Shown in pieces: positions 1-7,494 of a stretch of 64,000 nt of DNA. Made by a program: the position numbers and the translations under genes. The notes under the pieces are model-generated. The model was not told the DNA's origin, made no database searches, and saw only the letters and a program-made list of their open reading frames with translations. How positions within the stretch are numbered: position 1 is the stretch's first letter; every line of letters begins with the position of its first letter. The DNA is from Sphingobium sp. KCTC 72723. Lineage in GTDB: Bacteria > Pseudomonadota > Alphaproteobacteria > Sphingomonadales > Sphingomonadaceae. The stretch is from NCBI RefSeq assembly GCF_014280435.1, contig NZ_CP060388.1, positions 124,001-188,000 of the forward strand, written 5' to 3'.

Positions 1-1
1 T

Positions 2-394
2 CCGCGCCTCGTCAGCTTGAAGAACCGGGCTATCGACGTGGTGTCGGGGCAGGTGGGCGAAGGGCGGATGGGACCGTTGCTGGCCGCCACCGCCAAGGGC
101 GATATTCGCCACATGGTGCCGCGCGCCGACGCGGTCGCACGAATGGACGAAGGCGGGATGCCCGCCTTGTTGCTGTTCCCGCGTTTTGGCCATGATCGTG
201 ATGTGCGGCCAGTGGGGCAGGCGGAAATCTTCATGCGGTTGACGCAGGCATCGACCAACTATGTCGCGCTGGGGGAGGCCGGCTTTACCGCGCTGACCCG
301 ATTTGTGCGTGGCGTCCCCGCGCGCGCGATCGACTTTCCGACCGGGGACGATGCCATCGCCATGGTAGAGCGGCTTTGGGAGGAAATGGCGTGA
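2..394 (+). CDS. HprK-related kinase (C-terminal part, truncated by window edge)
   Basis: The reading frame is open from base 2 to the stop at 394, so the gene starts left of the window. The visible 130 residues begin PRLVSLKN, a segment typical of the end of the HPr-kinase-like fold in the HprK-related kinase A proteins of exosortase/exopolysaccharide loci. A TTG at 17 is available but is unlikely to be the real start because the homologous sequence continues upstream of it. The stop overlaps the GTG of the next gene (GTGA), so the two are translationally coupled. Pairing with a nucleotidyltransferase-family gene is the usual order at the end of sphingomonad exosortase clusters. The P-loop half is not visible, so the assignment rests on the C-terminal motif and the neighbour. 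Confidence 0.6.
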   Translation, partial: PRLVSLKNRAIDVVSGQVGEGRMGPLLAATAKGDIRHMVPRADAVARMDEGGMPALLLFPRFGHDRDVRPVGQAEIFMRLTQASTNYVALGEAGFTALTRFVRGVPARAIDFPTGDDAIAMVERLWEEMA

Positions 395-1380
395 GCGCGG
401 CGCTGCTGGTGCGCGCGCTGCGCGATCCTGCGTCGGTTGCGGGGCTGGATGCGGCGGGCTGGAACGGCCTGATCGCAGCGGCGCGGGCCGAGCGGCTGAT
501 CGCCACGCTGGCCGTGCAGATTGAGGGTTTGCCGGTGCCGGATGCGGTCGAACCAATGCTGGCCGACGCCCGGCTGGACGCTGCGCGGGAAGCGCGGCAG
601 GCCTTGTGGGAAGCGGACCGGGCGGCGCAGGCGTTACGCGCGCTCGACGTGCGGGTCGTGCTGCTCAAGGGGACGGCCTATGCCGCGGCGGGGCTGAAGG
701 CGGGCGCAGGGCGCTTCATTGGCGACCTCGACATATTGGTGCCGCGCGACCGGCTGGACGCAGTCGAACAGGCCTTGTTCGCGGCGGGATGGGAATGGGC
801 CAAGCCCGATCCCTATGACGACGCCTATTATCGCCAATGGATGCACGAACTCCCCCCGATGATCCACGCGACGCGCGACCGGATGATCGATGTGCATCAC
901 ACGATATTGCCGCTGACCGCGCGCCCAAGGCCCGATGCAGCGACGCTGATCGCAGCGGCGGAACCCGCAGGCAACGGCTTATATATGCTGTCGGCGGAGG
1001 ATCGCGTCTGCCACGCAGTCGCGCATATGCTGGCCGACGGGGATTTGCAGGGCGGATTGCGCAACCTCTGGGACATATATGGCTTGCTGGCGGAGGCGGA
1101 CCCGGCAGCGCTGGATCGTCGCGTGGCGATCCATGGGCTTGCCGCGCATGTGCGGCAGGCGCGCAGACTGGCGGCGTCGCTGTATGGCGCGGGCGCGCGG
1201 TTGACGCTTTGGGATCGCGCGGTGCGGGCGCGGTTGCTGGCGCGCGATGGCTGGGGCCGCGAAACGCGCAAGGCACTGGTGTTCGCCTTCTTCGTCCGCT
1301 CGCACTGGCTGCGGATGCCGCCGCTGATGCTGGCGCGGCATTTATGGACCAAATGGCGCAAGGGGCATCGACCACAATAG
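391..1380 (+). CDS. nucleotidyltransferase family protein (NTP_transf_5-like)
   Basis: 329 residues from GTG 391, which overlaps the upstream stop and is preceded by GGGAGGAAA. A TTG at 376 would be an alternative start but ignores this ribosome site. The protein resembles the uncharacterised nucleotidyltransferase family PF14907: a helical N-terminus, then the polymerase-beta-like core LLKGTAYAAAG ... GDLDILVPR (around residues 90-120), where the D-x-D of GDLDIL supplies the metal-binding acids, and a later IDVHHTI segment. In sphingomonads such genes close exosortase/PEP-CTERM polysaccharide clusters beside HprK-like kinases. The substrate is not known. No membrane segment or signal peptide is visible. 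Confidence 0.7.
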   Translation: MSAALLVRALRDPASVAGLDAAGWNGLIAAARAERLIATLAVQIEGLPVPDAVEPMLADARLDAAREARQALWEADRAAQALRALDVRVVLLKGTAYAAAGLKAGAGRFIGDLDILVPRDRLDAVEQALFAAGWEWAKPDPYDDAYYRQWMHELPPMIHATRDRMIDVHHTILPLTARPRPDAATLIAAAEPAGNGLYMLSAEDRVCHAVAHMLADGDLQGGLRNLWDIYGLLAEADPAALDRRVAIHGLAAHVRQARRLAASLYGAGARLTLWDRAVRARLLARDGWGRETRKALVFAFFVRSHWLRMPPLMLARHLWTKWRKGHRPQ

Positions 1381-1402
1381 ACTGTGGCCGATGCCAACAC
1401 CC

Positions 1403-2758
1403 TCACTCCTTCTTCAAAATATCCAGCGCCAGCACCGTCGTCGCTTCGCTGGCCGTGGCGATCAGCGTGTCGGCCTGTGGCGCCCAGAAGGGGCTGTGGA
1501 GCGAGGGGAGGGATGCCTGACCGGCGGCGGCCTGCGCGATTCTGTCCGCTGGAACGCCGCCGACCCAGAATATGAAGCTGTTGATCGTCTTGTCCGCGCG
1601 GTAGAAACGGCTGAAATCCTCGCCGCCCATTACGGCCGGGGTCTTGACCACCTTGCCCTGCGGGAAATGGCCCTTCAGTACGTCCGCCATTTTTTCGGCA
1701 AATTCGGGCGGGTTGAAGGTGGAGGGGGTAAATTCATCCTTCACCGTCACCACCGGCATCCGGTCGTCCGGCACGCCTGCCGCGATCGCTTCGCCGCGCG
1801 CGATGCGCTTGATCCCCTCGATCAGTTTTGCGCGGGTTTCGTCGGAATAGCTGCGGATGGTGAGCAGCAACTTGGCTTCGTCGGGAATGATATTATGCTT
1901 GGCCCCGCCCTGAAAGCTGCCGACGGTAACGACGGCGGGATCCTGCGGTTCCTGCTCGCGGCTCACCAAAGTCTGGAGCGAGGTGACGATGCGCGCGCCC
2001 AGCACGATCGGGTCTTTGGTCGTATGCGGGTAAGCACCATGGCCGCCCACGCCACGCACCAGCACATCGACGCTGTCGACATTGGCCAGCGCATAGCCGG
2101 GCGTATAGCCGATGACTCCCGCCTCCAGATTGGCCGCATCATGGAAGGCGATGGCATGGGTCGGGCGCGGGAAGCGGGTGTAAAGTCCATCCTCCAGCAT
2201 CAACCGCGCGCCGCGCCCCACTTCCTCGGCGGGCTGGAGAATCATGACCAGCGTGCCTTTCCAGTCGTCCTTGCGCGCGGCCAGCAGCCTGGCGGTTTCG
2301 ATGAAGGCCGTCATATGCGTGTCATGGCCGCAGGCGTGCATGACGCCGGTTTCCACGCCTTCGGGCGTCTTGGTGCGGACTTTCGATGCGAAGGGCAGGC
2401 CGGTCTGTTCCACCACGGGCAATCCGTCCATGTCTGCCCGGATCAGCAGCACAGGGCCGGACCCGTTCTTCATCACCGCAACGACGCCGGTGCCGCCGAC
2501 CTTTTCGGTCACGTCGAATTTCATGGCTTTCAGGCGCTTGGCCAGTTTGGCGGCGGTATTCACTTCCTGCTCCGACAATTCGGGATTGGCGTGCAGGTCG
2601 CGATAGAGCGCCATCAATCCGTCCATATCCTTGGCGATCGCCGCGCCGATTGCGCTTTGCGCAGGCGCAGCGGCGGGCGGCGTTTCGGGCGCAGTCTGGG
2701 CCAGGGCTGTGGACGTGAAGCTGGCAGCGGCCAGCAGGACGGAAAGCGCATGGCGCAT
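1403..2758 (-). CDS. M20 family amidohydrolase/peptidase, secreted
   Basis: 451 residues. The N-terminus is a signal peptide ending near ALAQ (about residue 21), so the enzyme is probably periplasmic. The M20 metal-binding core is clear: the first metal region RADMDGLP, then HACGHDTH, then QPAEEVGRGA with the catalytic Glu pair, and GGEDFSRF near the C-terminus. This is the pattern of hippurate hydrolase/IAA-amino-acid hydrolase-type M20D enzymes, which cleave N-acyl amino acids or amides. It is convergent with the nucleotidyltransferase gene, separated by 22 bases. It stands alone on this strand, and the substrate cannot be inferred from context. Confidence 0.9.
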   Translation of the reverse strand: MRHALSVLLAAASFTSTALAQTAPETPPAAAPAQSAIGAAIAKDMDGLMALYRDLHANPELSEQEVNTAAKLAKRLKAMKFDVTEKVGGTGVVAVMKNGSGPVLLIRADMDGLPVVEQTGLPFASKVRTKTPEGVETGVMHACGHDTHMTAFIETARLLAARKDDWKGTLVMILQPAEEVGRGARLMLEDGLYTRFPRPTHAIAFHDAANLEAGVIGYTPGYALANVDSVDVLVRGVGGHGAYPHTTKDPIVLGARIVTSLQTLVSREQEPQDPAVVTVGSFQGGAKHNIIPDEAKLLLTIRSYSDETRAKLIEGIKRIARGEAIAAGVPDDRMPVVTVKDEFTPSTFNPPEFAEKMADVLKGHFPQGKVVKTPAVMGGEDFSRFYRADKTINSFIFWVGGVPADRIAQAAAGQASLPSLHSPFWAPQADTLIATASEATTVLALDILKKE

Positions 2759-2882
2759 GTCAAAAAACTCCCTTGTTGGGCCGGAGCATAAGGGGATTTT
2801 GCGCGGGTTAAAGGGGGCTGTGCGCGGTTGACGGGATCGTTGGCCAAAATAATGGCCGTTTCGGCGCTCTCCTGCGCGGCCC

Positions 2883-2911
2883 TTGAAATTTCACCTGTTT
2901 GATCCTATATC
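2883..2911 (+). promoter_or_regulatory. candidate sigma70 promoter upstream of small-gene trio
   Basis: TTGAAA at 2883-2888 and TATATC at 2906-2911 are separated by 17 bases, close to the alphaproteobacterial housekeeping consensus. It lies in the 290-base gap between the divergent M20 gene and the small gene at 3050. The rest of the gap shows no other gene-like signal. Confidence 0.4.
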
Positions 2912-3049
2912 GGGAGTGAAAGGAACGATCCGTCGCGCAACGCGACCGCATGATCGTCCGAACCCCCTGCGACATGGCCGTTTCCGGTGTTCCCTGGTGG
3001 CACCGCACACCCCCATGCCATCCTGATTCCCTATCGAAGGAGGCAACCC

Positions 3050-3301
3050 ATGGCCCAGACATCCGAATTCTGCCTAGCACAGCAATCCATCCACAATGCC
3101 CGCGCCGAATCGTCGGTCCTGCCCAATGTCCGGCGGATCGCGCAGACGGCGGCCAATGCCTGGGGCCGCGAAGCCAGTCTGGCCGCCGGTGCGGAGCGTC
3201 GCCGCGCGACCCGTAGCGTAGAGACGGAAGACATGGCCATCGCCGCTGAATTCCGTGCCGAGGATGAAGCCGAAGCCGCTGCATTGCTCGCCGCGCATTA
3301 A
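3050..3301 (+). CDS. small hypothetical protein (83 aa)
   Basis: ATG 3050 is preceded by a strong ribosome site (CGAAGGAGGCAACCC), which decides this start over the TTG at 2987. The protein is soluble and Ala/Glu/Arg-rich, with an acidic C-terminus (EDEAEAAALLAAH). No known domain is recognised. It heads a set of three closely spaced same-strand small genes (83, 42 and 89 residues) that look like one transcript from the promoter at 2883. Confidence 0.65.
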   Translation: MAQTSEFCLAQQSIHNARAESSVLPNVRRIAQTAANAWGREASLAAGAERRRATRSVETEDMAIAAEFRAEDEAEAAALLAAH

Positions 3302-3333
3302 GCGGTCGGGCCACCACTTAAAGGGATAATGTC

Positions 3334-3462
3334 ATGGCCAAAAGCCAGAAGAAATCGAGCCGCGAAACGCGCAAGCCCAAGGCGGAAAAACCGCCCAAGG
3401 CCAATGCGTCCAACCCATCCACAAAGCCTGCTCCGGTCGGCATCGTGACGCTGAAAAGTTGA
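3334..3462 (+). CDS. very small basic protein (42 aa)
   Basis: ATG 3334 follows AAAGGGATAATGTC, a usable ribosome site, and the frame ends in TGA at 3460-3462, two bases before the next ATG. The peptide is strongly basic (MAKSQKKSSRETRKPK start, about one quarter Lys/Arg) and Pro/Ala-rich, and is predicted to be disordered. Its position inside a tight run between two other small genes and the good ribosome site support translation. No function is recognised. Confidence 0.5.
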   Translation: MAKSQKKSSRETRKPKAEKPPKANASNPSTKPAPVGIVTLKS

Positions 3463-3464
3463 GC

Positions 3465-3734
3465 ATGGACAAGGAAGATCAGGCGGCCCCCGCCGCAAAC
3501 AACGGGCCGCGTCGCCGCTTCGTGCCGCATAATGCGGTGCGCCTGTCCCCTGCGGAAGCAGAGCGGCAGGGGCGCGTCACGCGCATCGCGATAGAGGCGC
3601 TGGGCGCGCAGGCGGCCATTCTGTTCCTCAACAGCACGCATGACGGCCTGCCCGATCGCCCGCTGCCGCTGGCGACGGCGAGCGAGGATGGATTGCGGTC
3701 GGTGCTGGCGTTGTTGACACCCGCTACCGCCTGA
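3465..3734 (+). CDS. small protein resembling the MbcA/ParS/Xre toxin-binding (DUF2384) domain
   Basis: 89 residues from ATG 3465, two bases after the preceding stop. A TTG at 3459 is possible but less likely. The C-terminal half (FLNSTHDGLPDRPLPL, then ATASEDGLRSVLALL) matches the pattern of the DUF2384 antitoxin C-terminal domain, where a short hydrophobic segment, 'P-L-x-L' and a final helix bind RES-type toxins. No RES toxin gene is adjacent, so if this is an antitoxin-like protein it is an orphan here. The assignment is by motif resemblance only. Confidence 0.45.
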   Translation: MDKEDQAAPAANNGPRRRFVPHNAVRLSPAEAERQGRVTRIAIEALGAQAAILFLNSTHDGLPDRPLPLATASEDGLRSVLALLTPATA

Positions 3735-3752
3735 AACGGGTGGGGGCGGCGC

Positions 3753-4544
3753 TTATTGCGCCGTCCACCCTCCGTCGATGCTCATGTTGGCGCCCGTGAT
3801 GCTGGCGGCGGCATCGCTGCACAGATATAGCGCCATGGAAGCGACCTGATCCACCGTGACGAACTGCTTGGTAGGTTGTCCGGCCAGCAGCACGTCGTTG
3901 ATCACTTGCTCCCGCGTCAGGCCGCGCGCCTTCATTGTGTCGGGAATCTGGTTTTCGACCAACGGTGTCCAGACATAGCCGGGCGATATGCAGTTGGCAG
4001 TGATGCCATAAGTTGCCACTTCCAGCGCAACTGTCTTGGTAAACCCGGCCAGACCGTGTTTGGCGGTCACATAGGCGCTTTTGAACGGCGAAGCGGCCAG
4101 CGAATGGGCGCTGGCGGTCTGGATGATGCGGCCCCATTTCTTCGATTTCATATAGGGTATGGCCAGCCGCGTGGTGTGGAACGCGCTGGTCAGGTTCAGC
4201 GCGATGATCAGGTTCCACTTGTCGACCGGAAACTCCTCCACCGGGGCGACATGCTGGGTGCCGGCATTGTTGATGAGGATGTCGACGCCACCAAAGGCAT
4301 CGGCGGCTTCCTTCATCATCGCTTCGATCTGGTCCGCCTTGGTCAGGTCATGGCCGCAATAGAGCGCTTTTCCGCCACTCGTTTCCTCCAGCGCGAGCCG
4401 TTCCTTCTCGATCGCGTCCGCGTCGCCAAAGCCGTTGATGACGACATTGGCGCCTTCCCCGGCCAGAATCTTGGCATAGGCCAGGCCGATGCCGGAAGTG
4501 GAACCGGTAATGAGCGCCGTCTTGCCAGCCAGAAACTTGCTCAT
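3753..4544 (-). CDS. bdhA: 3-hydroxybutyrate dehydrogenase (SDR family)
   Basis: 263 residues, the normal size for classical short-chain dehydrogenases. Motifs: TGSTSGIG cofactor loop (residues about 14-21), NNAG (about 91-94), catalytic Ser in QTASAHS and Y-V-T-A-K in SAYVTAKHG. The C-terminal segment ending GANMSIDGGWTAQ and the overall sequence match D-3-hydroxybutyrate dehydrogenase, which oxidises 3-hydroxybutyrate to acetoacetate with NAD+. The ATG overlaps the stop of the upstream patatin gene by four bases (ATGA), implying an operon concerned with polyhydroxybutyrate or lipid breakdown. Confidence 0.88.
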   Translation of the reverse strand: MSKFLAGKTALITGSTSGIGLAYAKILAGEGANVVINGFGDADAIEKERLALEETSGGKALYCGHDLTKADQIEAMMKEAADAFGGVDILINNAGTQHVAPVEEFPVDKWNLIIALNLTSAFHTTRLAIPYMKSKKWGRIIQTASAHSLAASPFKSAYVTAKHGLAGFTKTVALEVATYGITANCISPGYVWTPLVENQIPDTMKARGLTREQVINDVLLAGQPTKQFVTVDQVASMALYLCSDAAASITGANMSIDGGWTAQ

Positions 4545-5734
4545 GCCTTTTTCTCCTTGAGATGATCGGGTGCGTCGAGGTCGAACGTCGCGCTCTTGCC
4601 GTCGAGGATGTTGCGGGCGATCAGGTCGCCCTTGTGCATCACTTCCTCCACAGCGTCGCGGCCCTGCGCCCAGTGGTCCAGGATGGTCGGGCGCGAAAAT
4701 TCAAAGTCCCGCGCGCCGCTTTCCCATGCGCGGCTGCGGTAGATCAGGTGGACGATGTTGACCGATCCACCGTCCAGCATGGCGCGCAATTGCTGCGCTT
4801 CTGCGTCGTCGCTCAGTTCGGGCGGCAGCTTGTCGAGCAGCGCCTTGATCGCACCATGTTCGCGGCGCAGGCGCAGATACTGGTCGGTCACCTGCCGGGT
4901 GCGGCTGCTGAACTGAATGTCTTTCTGGCGCGAATAGACGTCGGTCATCTGCCGCGGCATTGGCCCTTCGGCGGGGAAAAGGTCCACCTGAAACACCAGC
5001 ATATCGTCGGTCTGGTGGTCCAGCACATGGGCGAGCGGCGTGTTGGACACGATGCCGCCGTCCCAATACCAGCGCCCGTCGATTTCGACCGGGGGCAGGC
5101 CGGGCGGCAACGCGCCGGACGCCATGATATGACGCGCGTCGATCCGCGTATTGCCGCCGGGGCCGCGCGTGTCCCAATAGGCGAAATTGCCGCTTTCGAC
5201 ATCGACTGCGCCGACCGACAGGCGCACCGGCCCGTCATTCAGCAAATCCCAGTCGACGCAGGCGTTCAACGTGTCGACCAGCGGCGCGCTGTCATAGAAG
5301 CTGATTGCGCCGGGCGATCCTTCGGGCATCAACGTGGCGGGCCACAGGCGCGGACGGAACATGCCCGGCACGCCGAACGTCGCGACCGTCCCGGCAGCGG
5401 CCAGATGGGCCAGCTCGCGGATATGGTCGATTTCGGGCAGCACGATATTGGGCATACCGCCCGACACGGTGTACCAGAATTTCTTGAGCCGGCTGATCCG
5501 GCGATGGGGCGGATTGCCCGCGATGATGGCCGCATTGACCGCGCCGATGGAAATGCCCGCGACCCAGCTGACATCCACCCCCAATTCGTCCAGCCGTTCG
5601 TAAACGCCCGATTGAAAGGAGCCGAGCGCGCCGCCACCCTGAAGCAGCAAGGCGACTTCGCGGGGCAGGGGAAGCGGCGTGCGCGCGCGGCGCGGGGGCT
5701 TGGCTTCTGCGGAAGGGGGAGGGGTGTTGGCCAT
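4541..5734 (-). CDS. patatin-like phospholipase with DUF3734
   Basis: 397 residues from ATG 5734. The frame stays open far upstream, but that part is antisense to the zinc peptidase gene and has no family match. The patatin core shows the oxyanion loop GGGALGSFQSG (about residue 34), nucleophile motif GISIGAVNA (G-x-S-x-G) and catalytic Asp in WDGGIVSNT. The C-terminal third (DVYSRQKDIQFSSRT, LRLRREHG) fits DUF3734. The family hydrolyses acyl esters. Its four-base overlap with 3-hydroxybutyrate dehydrogenase is a recurring alphaproteobacterial arrangement and suggests a role in PHB granule or lipid turnover. Confidence 0.88.
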   Translation of the reverse strand: MANTPPPSAEAKPPRRARTPLPLPREVALLLQGGGALGSFQSGVYERLDELGVDVSWVAGISIGAVNAAIIAGNPPHRRISRLKKFWYTVSGGMPNIVLPEIDHIRELAHLAAAGTVATFGVPGMFRPRLWPATLMPEGSPGAISFYDSAPLVDTLNACVDWDLLNDGPVRLSVGAVDVESGNFAYWDTRGPGGNTRIDARHIMASGALPPGLPPVEIDGRWYWDGGIVSNTPLAHVLDHQTDDMLVFQVDLFPAEGPMPRQMTDVYSRQKDIQFSSRTRQVTDQYLRLRREHGAIKALLDKLPPELSDDAEAQQLRAMLDGGSVNIVHLIYRSRAWESGARDFEFSRPTILDHWAQGRDAVEEVMHKGDLIARNILDGKSATFDLDAPDHLKEKKA

Positions 5735-5881
5735 GTCGCAGTGCAATATAGGGTTTGATGATCGCAATCCAACGCAATATCGGTGGATAAATATCGCTGC
5801 TATCGCAACCATATGGCGGCCGGGACGGTTCCATGCGGCAATCGAATCGCGTAGGCACGGGTTCAGCAGAGGGAGGACGCG

Positions 5882-6760
5882 ATGCGGCTCGACGACGAAC
5901 AGGAAAGCAGCCATTTCGAGGTTCAGGATGGCCGGGGTGGCGGCGGAGGCGGCGGCCTTGGCGGTGGCCTTGGCATGTTGTTGCCGCTGATCGGCAGCAA
6001 ATTTGGCTGTGGCGGTATCGCCGTCGTGCTGGTCATCATGGTGGTGATGGGCATGAACCCCTTGAGCCTGATCGGCGGTGGTGGTGGTGGACAGCAGGTC
6101 CAGACCGAACGCCCCGCAACCACCGAACTGACCGCCATTCAGCGCACGTCGTTGCAGGTGCTGGGATCGACCGAGCGGCGCTGGGCCGACATCTTCAAGG
6201 CGCAGGGCCAGCAATATCCGCCGCCCACGCTGGTATTCTACAGCCAGAATGGCCAGTCGGGCTGCGGCGCGGCGCAATCGGCGATGGGACCATTTTATTG
6301 CCCGGCCGATCAGCGCATTTATATCGACACCGATTTCTTCACCGAAATGGAACAGCGCTTCAATGCGCCGGGCGATTTCCCGATCGGCTATATCATCGCG
6401 CATGAAGTCGGCCACCATATCCAGACCATCACCGGCACGTCGGACAAGGTGCGTCAGGCGCAGCGCCGCGCGAGCGAGGCGGAAGGCAATGCGTTACAGG
6501 TGAAGATGGAGTTGCAGGCGGATTGCTACGCCGGGGTATGGGCCGCGCGCGACACCAATTTGATGGAAGCAGGCGACCTGGAAGAAGGCATGGGCGCGGC
6601 GCAGGCGATTGGCGACGATACGCTGCAAAAGGCAGCAGGCCGTCGCCCGGTTCCCGAAAGCTTCACCCATGGCAGCAGCGCACAGCGGATGGAGTGGCTG
6701 CAAAAGGGTCTGTCCAGCGGCGACCCAGCGCAGTGCGACACGTTCAGGGGCGTTTTATAA
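5882..6760 (+). CDS. neutral zinc metallopeptidase (YpfJ-like, PF04228)
   Basis: 292 residues, usual family length. A Gly-rich N-terminus leads into one hydrophobic segment (GIAVVLVIMVVMGM, about residues 41-54), so it is probably anchored in the inner membrane with the catalytic domain outside. The zinc site is HEVGHHIQ (about residues 176-183), and downstream ELQADCYAGVWA supplies the third-ligand Glu region. The substrate of this family is unknown. The gene is divergent from the patatin. Confidence 0.88.
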   Translation: MRLDDEQESSHFEVQDGRGGGGGGGLGGGLGMLLPLIGSKFGCGGIAVVLVIMVVMGMNPLSLIGGGGGGQQVQTERPATTELTAIQRTSLQVLGSTERRWADIFKAQGQQYPPPTLVFYSQNGQSGCGAAQSAMGPFYCPADQRIYIDTDFFTEMEQRFNAPGDFPIGYIIAHEVGHHIQTITGTSDKVRQAQRRASEAEGNALQVKMELQADCYAGVWAARDTNLMEAGDLEEGMGAAQAIGDDTLQKAAGRRPVPESFTHGSSAQRMEWLQKGLSSGDPAQCDTFRGVL

Positions 6761-6763
6761 CGC

Positions 6764-7111
6764 TTATTCCGCGTTGGGTGACCCCGGCGGCGCGCTGCCG
6801 GGGGAAAAGGCCATGCTGCCGGAGACTGTCGGTGCGGCCTGTTGTGGCAGGCCAGCGCCGGGGCTGAGCATCGGCTGGCCAGCCTCCGCCATCGGTTGGC
6901 CAAAGGTCGGGGCAGCGGCCATCGCCGGTGCGCCGGGTGGCGCGACCGGGGGGGCGACAGGCACCGGCACAGGGGGCGGTGGCACATCGGCTATCACGTT
7001 CTGCGCATCCTGCACCACAGGTTGCGGCGCACTGGGCAGCACAGTCTGCGTGGCCATGACAATGATGGGCGCGGCGAGCAAAGTGGCGATGGCGAAATTG
7101 CGATAGAGCAT
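6764..7111 (-). CDS. proline-rich small membrane-anchored hypothetical protein
   Basis: 115 residues from ATG 7111, with AAGAAG upstream as ribosome site; a TTG at 7144 is an alternative. An N-terminal hydrophobic stretch (FAIATLLAAPIIVMA) is followed by an extracytoplasmic Pro/Ala/Val-rich region (VPPPPVPVPVAPPVAPP) and a Gly/Pro-rich tail. This looks like a signal-anchored, disordered envelope protein. No family is recognised. Its stop lies three bases from the stop of the convergent metallopeptidase gene. Confidence 0.55.
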   Translation of the reverse strand: MLYRNFAIATLLAAPIIVMATQTVLPSAPQPVVQDAQNVIADVPPPPVPVPVAPPVAPPGAPAMAAAPTFGQPMAEAGQPMLSPGAGLPQQAAPTVSGSMAFSPGSAPPGSPNAE

Positions 7112-7194
7112 GAGCGAGCTTCTTCTTGGCGACGGTTTGGCCAAACTCTACCCGATATGGGTAAAGAAAATCCTCCATCGAACCCAAGCCGCTA

Positions 7195-7404
7195 TCAATG
7201 GCCGTCCAGCTTGCCCAGCAACGCCATCATATCGTCCGGCACGCTCTCGCGCGGGGGCGCAAAAGTGGAACGCAGCGCATTGCCCACACCCTCATAGGGT
7301 AAAGGCAGGCCGACGGTCACGAAACGGGCGGCATTGCCATCCTGTCCCGGTGCCGATCGGCTGAAAGATTTACGCTGCATGTCCATATAGTATTGAACGG
7401 TCAT
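7195..7404 (-). CDS. NepR-like anti-sigma factor (orphan)
   Basis: 69 residues from ATG 7404 (TTG 7413 also in frame). The C-terminal half, GVGNALRSTF followed by VPDDMMALLGKLD, matches the two-helix NepR signature (IGxxLRxxY ... VPDxxLxLLxxLD) of the anti-sigma factors that hold EcfG in the alphaproteobacterial general stress response until PhyR-P displaces them. The N-terminus is variable, as usual for NepR. Neither ecfG nor phyR lies nearby, so this would be a second, unlinked NepR. It is transcribed divergently from glnE, with about 90 bases between the start codons. The identification is by motif reading only. Confidence 0.6.
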   Translation of the reverse strand: MTVQYYMDMQRKSFSRSAPGQDGNAARFVTVGLPLPYEGVGNALRSTFAPPRESVPDDMMALLGKLDGH

Positions 7405-7494
7405 GGTGGACAAAAGTTTCTGGCGTTCGTCGCAAGGCCAAGCGATAGCGCGACGAAAGGAACCCTAAGCAGGGATAGGAGGCTGGGAGGTGGC

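Noticed and set aside
2759..3049. Extra small genes in the 290-base gap
   Set aside because: Short frames exist (for example from 2950) but lack ribosome sites and family features; only the promoter-like pair is supported.
5735..6418. N-terminal extension of the patatin gene
   Set aside because: This part is antisense to the zinc metallopeptidase; the patatin family starts near ATG 5734.
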